Assembly: GCF_029407905.1 (NCBI RefSeq)
Contig: NC_073642.1
Span: 4,154,001-4,218,000, forward strand
Direction of reading: 5' to 3'
DNA: 64,000 bases
Source of the DNA: Bubalus kerabau
Lineage: Eukaryota; Chordata; Mammalia; Artiodactyla; Bovidae
Shown here: positions 55,465 through 64,000 of the stretch, in pieces
Layout: each line of letters begins with the position of its first letter
Numbering within the stretch: position 1 is the stretch's first letter
Made by a program: the position numbers and the translations under genes
The notes under the pieces: generated by a model
Seen by the model: only the letters and a program-made list of their open reading frames with translations
Told to the model about the DNA's origin: nothing
The model's database searches: none

Positions 55465-56847
55465 AAAAGTGGATCCACATCATATTGTATGATGGATATT
55501 GTATGATGGATAACCAATGCTAAGGAAGTGTTGGTTATTTCAATGATTCAACATATCATATAAAAGTATTGTAACTTTGCTTTGTAAATTACAAAAAAAA
55601 AAAAAAGAAAGAAAGAAAAGAAAAACAAATTCTCCTAATCCACTATCTCTTTTTTTGTCTTGATTCCAAATAACCAAATATTTGGATTATTTTGAAAGCA
55701 GTGAAGTGGGAGGGCCCCTGGGTCAGAAATACTAAGCTGAAGCCTCAGTGCTATCTTTTGCTATTTGTGTGACTTGGGGCAATCATTCCCCCTCCCACCT
55801 GGTTCTCTCCAGCCCCTCCTCAGTGGGTATGGGACTTGACACCAGAGTGCCTGAGAGAGCAGCCTTCACCCTGCAGGGGGTTGCTGCAAGCCAGCTTTCA
55901 CATGCTGGCCTCCGTACCTGTACAGAGGGTGTGAGGCTCCTAGCTGGGTCACGATACCTCAAGGAGGAGCTGATATCATGTGCTGCGTGCTTCCTGAGTA
56001 GAGACTTTTGGTCTGTTGTTGCTGCTTTGTTTGTAATTAATTACCTTGTCATGCATCACATGAAGGGAGGATTAAGAACTTTCTGAAAGCTGCAAACATT
56101 CTAAAAGTATAAGAGGAGGGTTTCTTTCCAATTGTTAGTCTATTACCTTCTAAAACTTAATTTAGTTCAAGGATTTCTAAACAAGATAAGATGTACAACT
56201 CCCTTGGATCTTCCTAAGAGAAAAGCACTCAACCTTTTCGCTCCTCCATCAGCTTGGAACATCTTGTCATCAAACTCCAGCCCCAGCAACACAGTAGTTG
56301 CTCTAACAAGTAAGTGGTATTCTAAGCTGTAAAGTCCAGAAGTCACTCTCCAGTCCTTCTGGGACTTAACTTCTCTGCAGCATCTGGCCTTTCAATGCTT
56401 CCTCTCAGACCTTCTCCCCTCACCTCCCTTGAGAGCATCCTCTCTTGTTTTTCTCCCTTCCCCCATCTCTGTTAGGCTACTGGGCCAATCCTGGCTCTTC
56501 AGATTCAATGATTCTGTTTTCAGTAATTTTGCTAGCCAGCTGACATCACATTGGTACTTGAAACCAGTTCTAGTAGGGGTATTATTACCATGCAAATTGG
56601 TGAAAACTCCAATCCGGGGCCTTTCCTTTTCCTTTCCAGTAAAGCTGGTATTGAACTGTCGGCAGTTAAGAGCTTATCTTGCTCTGCCCACACCGTCTTA
56701 AACACTGTGTTTCCTTAGTGTTTCTGTCTTCAGGTCTCTCCCTTTTCTGTGCTCTCTCATGATTGACTTATTCTGCACTTCATTCTGTATCATTCTGCAT
56801 GCGGATGACTCCCCTGCCTACCTCACTTTCCTTTCATCTCTAGTCTG
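55465..56847. other. Single-copy sequence, weak L2-like parts
   Basis: A 15-base unit (TATTGTATGATGGA) is repeated twice near 55483-55512. An A-rich run lies at about 55591-55625. Pyrimidine-rich text at 56330-56850 ('gcggatgactcccctgcctacctcac') is weakly like L2. The frames at 55748-56086 and 56429-56701 have no recognisable domain. Confidence 0.35.
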
Positions 56848-57389
56848 CTTTTTTTTTTCTTTTAACTTATCTATTTTCTGTTGAAAGATAATTGCTTTAC
56901 AGAATTTTGTTGTTTTCTGTCAAATCTCAACATGAATCAGCCATAGGTATACATGTATCCCCACCCTTTTGAATCTCCTCCCCCACCACCTCCCTCCCCA
57001 TCCCATCCCTCTAGGTTGATACAGAGCCCCTGTTTGAGTTTCCTGAGCCATACAGCAAATTCCCGTTGGCCATCTATTTTACACATGGTAATGTAAGCTT
57101 CCATGTTACTCTTTCCATACATCTCACCCTCTCCTCCCCTCTCCCCATGTCCATAAGTCTATTCTCTATGTCTGTTTCTCCATTGTTGCCCTGAAAATAA
57201 ATTCTTCAGAACCATTTTTATAGATTCTGTTTATGTGTATTAGAATATGATATTTATCTTTCTCTTTCTAACTCACTTCACTCTGTATAACAGGTTATAG
57301 GTTCATCCACCTCATTAGAACTGACTCAAAGGCGTTCCTTTTCATGGCTGAGTAATATTGCATTGTGTATATGTACCACAACTTCTTTA

Positions 57390-60300
57390 GTCATTCATCT
57401 GTCAATGGACACCTAGGTTGCTTCCATGCTCTAGTTATTGTAAATAGTGCTGCAGTGAACAATGGGATACACGTGTCTTTTTCAATTTTGGTTTCCTCAG
57501 GGTATATGCTTAGGAATGGGATTGTGGGGTCATATGGTGGTTTTATTCCTAGTTTCTTAAGGAATCTCCATATTGTCTTCCTTAGTGGCTGTATCAATTT
57601 ACATTTCCATCAACAGTGCAAGAACATTGCCTTTTCTCCACACCCTGTCCAGAATTTATTATTTGTAGACTTTTTGATGATGGCCATTCTGACCATTGTG
57701 AGGTGATATCTCACTGTAGTTTTGATTTGCATTTCTCTAATAATGAGTGAAGTTGAGCATCTTTTCATGGGTTTATTAGCCATCTGTATGTCTTCTTTGG
57801 AGAAATGTCTGTTTAGGTCTTTTTTCCATTTTTTGATTTGGATGTTTCCCTGGTATTGAGTTGTATGAGTTGCTTATATATTTTGGAAATTAATCCTTTG
57901 TTAGTTGTTTCATTTGATATTATTTTCTCCCATTCTGAGGATTGTCTTTTCACATTGCTTATTATTTCCATTGCTGTGCAAAAATTTTTAAGTTTAATCA
58001 GGTCCCACTTGTTTACTTTTGTTTTTATTGCCATTACTCTAGGAGGGGTGTTATAGAGGATCTTGCTTTGAACAGTCACTGACTGTTCTGCCTGTTTTCC
58101 TCCAAGAATTTTATAGTTTCTTGTCTTACATTTAGGTTTTACATTTTGAGTTTATCTTTATGTATGGTGTTAGGAGGTGTTCTAACTTCATTCTTTCACA
58201 TGTAGCCATCCAGTTTTTCCAGCTCCATTTATTGCAGAGGCTGTCTTCTCCCCCACTGTATAGTCTTGCCTCCTTTGTCAAAAATAAGGTGCCCGTAGGT
58301 GCATGGATTATTTCTGGGCTTTCTTTCTTGTTCCATTGGTCTGTGTTTCTGTTTTTGTGCCAGAACCATACTGTCTTGATGACTGTAGCTTTGTAGTATA
58401 ATCTGAATTCAGAAATGTTCATTCCTCCACTCAACTCTTCTTTCTCAAGACTGCTTTGGCTTTTTGGGGTCTTTTTTGTTTCCATATGAATTGTGAAATT
58501 TTTTGTTCTATTTTTGTGAAAAATGCTATTGGTAATTTGATAAGGATTGCATTGAGTCTGTAGATTGCATTTGGTGGTATAGCCATTTTAACACTATTGA
58601 TTCTTCCTATCCAGAAACATGTGATATCTCTCCATTTATGTCATCTTTGATTTATTTTATTCGTGTCATAATTTTCTGTGTACAACTTTTTTCTCTACTT
58701 AAGTTTATTCCTAGACATTTGATTATTTTTGTTGCAATGGTGAATGGGATTGATTCCTTAATTTCTCTTTCTGATTTTTCATTCTTAGTATATAGAACTT
58801 CAAGTGATTTCTGTGTATTGATTTTGTATCCTGAAACTTTGCTAAATTCACTGATTAACTCTAGTAATTTTCTGATACTATCTTTAGAATATTCTGTGTA
58901 CAATATCATGTCATCTGATATGATACTGTGAAAGCTTTACTTCTTTTCTGATCTGGATGCCTTTTATTTCTTTTTCTACTCTGGTTGCTGTAGACTTACA
59001 GAATTATGTTGAATAATAGAGGGAAAGTGGACACCCTTGTCTTGTTCCTGATCTTAGGGGGAATGTTTTCAGGTTTTCAGCCTTGAGAATAATGTTTGCT
59101 GTAGGTTTATCATATATGGCCTTTACTGTGTTGAGTTAGGTTCCTTCTATGCCAATTTTTTGAAGAGTTTTAATCATAAATTGTACTGAATTTTGTCAAA
59201 GCCTTTTTCTGCAACTATTGGGATTATTATATGGTTTTTATCTTTCAGTTTGTTAATATGGTGTATCACATTGAATGATTTGTGTATATTAAAAAATCCT
59301 TGCATAACTGGAATAAACCCAACATGATCACAGTGTATGAGCTTTTTGATGTGTTGCTGAATTCTGTTTGCTAATTATTTGTTGAGGATTTTTGCATCTA
59401 TGTTCATCAGTGATATTGGCTGGTAGTTTTCTTTATTTGTATTGTCTTTGTCTGGTTTTGGTATCAGGGTGATGGTGGCCTCATAGAATGAGATGGAAGT
59501 GTTCCTTCCTCTGCAATCTTTTGAAAAAGTTTTAGAAAGATAGGCATTAGGTCTTCTTTAAACGCTTGATAGAATTCTCCGGTAAAGCCATCTGGTCCTG
59601 GACTTTTAGTTTTTGAGAGAGATCTTTGATTACAGATTGAATTTCAGTGCTTGTAATTGCATTGTTCATAATTTCTATTTCTTCCTGGTTCAGTCTTGGA
59701 AGATAGAACTTTTCTAAGAATCTGTCCATTTCTTCCACGTTATCTATCTCATTGCCATATAGTTGTTCATAACAGTCTCTTATAATTCTTTGTATTTTTG
59801 CACTATCTGTTGTAACCTCTCCTTTTTCATTTCTAATTTTGTTGATTTGATCTTCTTTATTTTTTTCTTGATGAGTCTGGCTAAAGGCTTATCAATTTTG
59901 TTTTTCTTCTCAAAGAACCAGCTTTTAGTTTTATTAATCTGTACTATTGTTTCTTTCATTTCTTTTTCATTTATTTCTGCTCAGATCTTTATGATTTTTT
60001 TCCTTCTACTAATTTTTTTTTTGGTTTTGTTTTTCTTTTTCCAGTTATTTTAGGTGTAAAGTTAGGACGTCTATTAGATGTTTTCCTTGTTTCTTGAGGT
60101 AAGATTGTATTGCTATGAACTTCCCTCTTAGAACTGCTTTTGCTGCATCTCATAGGTTTTGAGTTGTGTTTTCATTATCATTTGTTTTTAGAAATTTTTT
60201 CATTTCCCTTTTGATTTCTTCAGTAACCTGTTGGTCATTTAGAAATGTTTTGTTTAATCTCCACATGTTTGTGTTTCTTGCAGTTTTTTTTTCTTGCAAT

Positions 60301-60960
60301 CGATATCTAGTCTCATAGCATTGTGGTTGGAGAAGATGCTTGATATGATTTCAATTTTCTTAAATTTACTGAGGTTTGATTTGTGACCCAAGATGTGGTC
60401 TATCCTGGAGAATGTTCCATGTGCACTTGAGAAGAAGGTGTATTCTTCTGCATTTGAATGAAATGTCTGAAGATATCAATGAGATCCATCTCATCTAATG
60501 TATCATTTAAGACTTGTGTTTCCTTATTAGTTTTCTGTTTTGATGATTTGTCCATTGGTGTGAGTGGGGTGTTAAATTCTCCTACTATTATTGTGTTATG
60601 GTTGATTTCTCCTTTTATGTCTGTTAGTGTTTGTCTTATGTATTGAGATGCTCCTATGTTGGGTGCAAAGATATTTACAATTGTTATGTCTTCCTGTTGG
60701 ATTGATCCCTTGATCATTATGCAGTGTCCTTCTTTATCTCTTGTAATCTTCTTTATTTTGAAGTCTATTTTGTGATAGGAGGATTGCTACTCCAGCTTTC
60801 TTTTGCTTCCCATTTGCATGGAATATATTTTTCCATCCTCTCACTTTCAGTTTGTATGTGTCTTGAGGTCTAAAGTGGGTTTTTTGTAGAGAGCATATAT
60901 ATGGGTCTTGTTTTTGGATCCATTCAGTCAGTCTGTGTCTTTTGGTTGGAGCATTTAGTC
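57390..60960 (-). pseudogene. Older L1 ORF2, heavily broken
   Basis: Residual frames in order: endonuclease part at 60717-60400 (NIFAPNIGASQYIRQTL, GEFNTPLTPMDKS); RT entry at 59738-59547; YSKDSIRKLLELI part at 58909-58652; WHKNRNTDQWN part at 58485-58132; C-terminal pieces at 58079-57813 and 57597-57391. At least a dozen breaks. Inactive. Confidence 0.85.
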
Positions 60961-61010
60961 CATTTACATTTAAAGTAATTATTGATATGTATGTTCCTAT
61001 TGACGTTTTC

Positions 61011-61900
61011 TTAATTATTTGGGGTTGATTTTGTAGATCTTTTTTCTTCTCTTGTATTTCTTGACAATGTAAGTCCCTTTAACATTGGTTGTAAAGCTGG
61101 GTTGGTGGTACTGAATTCTCTTAACTTTTGCTTGTCTGAAAAGCTTTTGATTTCTCCATCAATTTTGAATGAGATCCTTGCCAGGTACAGTAATCTTGGT
61201 TGCAGATTTTTCCCTTTCAGTACTTTAAATATATCCTGCCATTCCCTTCTGGCCTGCAGTTTCTGCTGAAACATCAACTGTTAAGCATATGAGGTTTCCC
61301 TTGTATGTTACTTGTTGCTTCTCTCCTGCTTTTATATTCTTTCTTTGTGTTTTGTCTTTGTTAGTTTAATTAGTATGTGTCTTGGCGTGTTTCTCCTTGG
61401 GTTTATCCTGTATGGGACTCTTTGTGCTTCTTGGACTTGATTATTTCCTTTTCCATGTTGGGGGAATTTTCAAGTATAATATCTTCAAAAATTTTCTCAG
61501 AGCTTTTCTTTTTCTCTTCTTCTAGGACTCCTAAAATTCAAATGTTGGTACGTTTGATATTATCCCAAAGGTCTCTGAAACTATCCTCAGGTCTTTTCAT
61601 TCTTTTTACTCTATTTTGCTCTTCAGAAGCTATTTCCACCATTTTATCTTCCAGCTCACTGATTTGTTCTGTTTCAGATATTTTGCTATTAATTCCTTCT
61701 AGAGTATTTTTAATTTCAGTAATTGTGTTGTTTGTCTCTATATGTTTATTCTTTAATTCTTCTAGGTCTTTGTTAATTGATTCTTGCATTTTCTCCATCC
61801 TGTATACAAGGCTTTTTTGTCATCTTTACTATCATTACTCTGAATTCTTTTTCCTCTTCGTTTATTTGGACTTCTGTGTTTCTAGTTTGTTCCTTCATGT
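61011..61900 (-). pseudogene. Older L1 ORF1, broken
   Basis: A coiled-coil frame at 61798-61538 (EISELEDKMVEIA) and a C-terminal frame at 61277-61011 (QARREWQDIFKVLKGKNLQPRL, LLYLARISF pattern) are separated by frame breaks. The RRM lies between and is degenerate. Confidence 0.85.
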
Positions 61901-62050
61901 ATGTGGTATTTCTCTGCCTGTTCATTATTTTTTTTTTAACTTATTGTGTTTGAGGTCTCCTTTTCCCAGGCTTCAAAGAAAGTTGAATTCTTTCCTTGAA
62001 GAAGGTTGAATTTTTTTCTTCCTGTTGGTTTCTACACTCCTAAAGTTGGT

Positions 62051-62307
62051 TGGCACCCCACTCCAGTACTCTTGCCTGGAAAATTCCATGGACGAAGGAG
62101 CCTGGTAGGCTGCAGTCCATGGGGTCGCTAAGAGTTGCACATGACTGAGTGACTTCACTTTGACTTTTCACTTTCATGCATTGGAGAAGGAAATAGCAAC
62201 CCACTCCAGTATTCTTGCCTAGAGAATCCCAGGGATGGGGAAGCCTGGTGGGCTGCCGTCTATGGGGTTGCACAGAGTAGGACATGACTGAAGCGACTTA
62301 GCAGCAA
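62051..62307 (+). mobile_element. Bov-A2 SINE
   Basis: Two forward BovA bodies ('ggtcgctaagagttgcacatgactg' and 'gggttgcacagagtaggacatgactg') with the 'cttttcactttcatgcattgg' linker between them, ending in GCAGCA. It is inserted in the older L1 5' UTR. Confidence 0.9.
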
Positions 62308-63890
62308 GGTTGGTCCAGTGCTTTGTGTAAGCTTTGTATAGGGTGAGATTTGTGCTGAGTTTTTGTTTGTTTGTTTTTCCTCTGATGGGCAAGGCTGAGT
62401 GAGGTGGTAATCCTGTCTGCCAGTGATTGGGTTTGTATTTTTGTTTTATTTGTTGTTTATATGAGCCTTCCTGCACAGGGTGCTATTGGTGGTTGGGTGA
62501 TGCTGGGCCTTGTATTCAAGTGGTTTCATTTATGTGAGTTCTCACTATTTTATACTCCCTAGGGTTAGTTCTCTGGTAGTCTAGGGTCTTGGAGTCAGTG
62601 CTCCCTCTCTAAAGGCTCAGGGCTTGATCTCTGGTCAGGAATGAAGATTTTGCAAGTGATTTTCTATGGTATTAAGGGAGAGTAAAACAAATATCCAAAA
62701 ACGAGAAATCAAAGATGAACCGCAAATGGCAGTTACAAAATCAGACAAGTAATTATTAAAATAATGGTTATACACCCATGAGAAAAGTCAAAACAGTCCA
62801 ACAAAAATAAACACAGTAGATTGACCCAGCAAACAAAGGAAATCAAAAGTTATATTTACCAGGTAAGAACAAAACTAAGTAAAGCACAAACTGGAAAACA
62901 AAACTAAAGCAAGGTGCCAACTGGGGGATAAAGCAATGAAAACAAAACTAACAAATATGTTGAGAGGGAAAGAAAGAAAGAAAAGAAAAAAGAGTAGATA
63001 TGTAAAGTTAAATAGGGGTAGATGAAGAAGATTTATGTACATCAAATATTAACTACAAGGGGAAAAGTACAGTAGGAAAGGCAAACAAAGGAATAAATGT
63101 AGAAAAAAATAATTATAGGTTTAAAAAATTAAAATTAAAAAGAGAGAGAGAAAGGAATATTCCACAGAACTGCAAAAGCCCTCCATAGAGGCAGAGGTTT
63201 ATAACAACAATAAAACATGTGAGAAAGAAAAAAAAGCTTAACTGGATTTCATAGTGTCGATAAATCCGACAACGACAACAGTGAGGGAAAAAAGGTTGGT
63301 GGGGAGAAAAAAAAAATCCAAAAGAATCTGAAGAACAAGTCAAAACATAAGAATAATAGATGTTTTTCTTGTGTCACTGCTGTCAGAGTCCTTTCCCTTG
63401 CTGGGAGCCACAGTCCACCTCACCTCCCTCAGATGCCCTCCAACACTATGCTGATCTCTGGACCTGCTATGGAGGCAGCTCAGATTCTAATCTGGTCCTA
63501 CTCCTGTGTGTTCTTGCCTCCAATGTCCACAGCTACCAGAACTAGTTTTCTTTGGTGGGAGCTCTCAATGACCTTTTATATATTCCATAGACGCAGAATC
63601 TGCCTAGTTGATGGTGTGGATTTAATCTGCAGCTTGTACAGCTGGTGGGAAAGTTTTGGGTCTTCTTCCTTAGTCACACTGTCCCTGGGTTTCAATTGTG
63701 GTTTTATTCCCACATCTGCATGTGGATTGTCCACTGGGGTATGCTCCTGAGGCTGCCCTGGAGGACTCGGGTTTGCCCCTGTGAGGGCCAGGTGTGGAGG
63801 TGGTGCAGCTGCTTGGGTCGCAGAGATTCTGGCAGCACCAGGTACTCAGGGGGGTTGGCGGCTAGGGCAGCAGGAAATATAGTGATCTAG
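62308..63890 (-). mobile_element. Older L1 5' UTR with A-rich middle
   Basis: After the SINE the leader continues. A segment rich in A runs from about 62690 to 63360, then a GC-richer 5' part to about 63890. The arrangement mirrors the 5' UTR of the intact L1 (A-rich block, then GC-rich promoter end). The exact 5' end is not identified. Confidence 0.55.
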
Positions 63891-64000
63891 AAGAGTATGG
63901 CAACCAGTATTGACCAATACGCTCCAGTATTCTTGCCTGGAGAACACCCTTCCCTGACAGAGAAGCCTGGCAGGCCACAGTCTACATGGTTGCATAGAGT
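63891..64000 (+). mobile_element. Bov-tA SINE, cut by the window edge
   Basis: 'gctccagtattcttgcctggaga', 'agagaagcctggcaggccacagtc' and 'ggttgcatagagt' are a forward SINE body. The tRNA head is missing or diverged, and the 3' end lies outside the window. Confidence 0.8.

Larger units (their letters stand above)
56848..62050 (-). mobile_element. Older L1, 3' end to ORF1
   Basis: Reverse element: poly(T) tail at 56849, 3' UTR with a C-rich strand ('ctcctcccccaccacctccctcccc'), ORF2, and ORF1 at about 61010-61900. It matches the L1-BT layout but is clearly more diverged. The 5' UTR continues beyond a Bov-A2. Confidence 0.88.

Noticed and set aside
55748..56086. 112-codon frame
   Set aside because: No domain or family resemblance, and single-copy DNA without splice context I could support.
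1..64000. A novel bacterial-type defence or mobile system
   Set aside because: The whole window is ruminant nuclear DNA dominated by mammalian retrotransposons. No bacterial gene or operon is present.

Overview
The window is mammalian nuclear DNA from a ruminant, almost certainly cattle (Bos) or a close bovid. The evidence is the repeats: BovB (RTE-type) LINEs, Bov-tA and Bov-A2 SINEs, cetartiodactyl CHR-type SINEs, the bovine L1 family (L1-BT type), a BTLTR1-like LTR, and older mammalian MIR, L2, MLT1, MLT2, Tigger and hAT relics. I see no intact host protein-coding gene, no rRNA or tRNA gene, no CRISPR array and no bacterial or viral operon. This is an intergenic or deep intronic region. 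Nearly all strong open frames belong to retrotransposons. Repeat family names are from memory of consensus sequences and were not checked with a masking tool.

Layout. 1-3600 is mostly single-copy DNA with a MIR, a Bov-tA, a possible 51-base exon (1495-1545) and an unrecognised 91-codon open frame (2760-3035). 3615-12021 is a full-length 8.4 kb L1 on the minus strand with intact ORF1 (308 aa) and ORF2 (1272 aa), a long CpG-rich 5' UTR, matching target-site duplications and a canonical endonuclease site. 12-16.6 kb holds small BovB, L1 and SINE insertions. 16.6-20.7 kb is a younger truncated L1 inside an older L1 of the same orientation. 21.5-27 kb is degenerate plus-strand L1 broken by a CHR SINE, two BovB pieces and a Tigger relic. 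27.9-28.6 kb is a 202-base direct repeat flanking a SINE. 29.8-30.2 kb is an ERV1-type LTR. 32-39.5 kb is a nest: one old minus-strand L1 split by three BovB copies and a solo LTR. 39.5-49.6 kb is the most gene-desert-like single-copy stretch, with MIR, L2, MLT and hAT relics, two dinucleotide microsatellites and a possible conserved non-coding element near 43.4 kb. 49685-55450 is a second L1-BT copy on the plus strand with a 14-base duplication and decayed ORFs. 56.8-63.9 kb is an older minus-strand L1 carrying a Bov-A2, and a SINE runs off the right edge.

The most interesting observation compares the two L1-BT copies. The 49.7 kb copy lacks 2571 bases of 5' UTR that the intact copy has. The missing block begins with GT and ends with AG, at the exact junction 165-166 bases from the 5' end in both. 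It therefore looks like a reverse-transcribed, spliced L1 RNA (a SpIRE-like element). The putative intron holds most of the 5' UTR, including a four-copy A-rich tandem repeat. A spliced-out leader in bovine L1 would be worth testing genome-wide.

How the parts work together: the intact L1 would supply ORF1p and ORF2p. L1 machinery is a plausible driver of the L1 tails and CHR copies. Bov-tA and Bov-A2 SINEs share 3' sequence with BovB and are generally thought to be mobilised by it.
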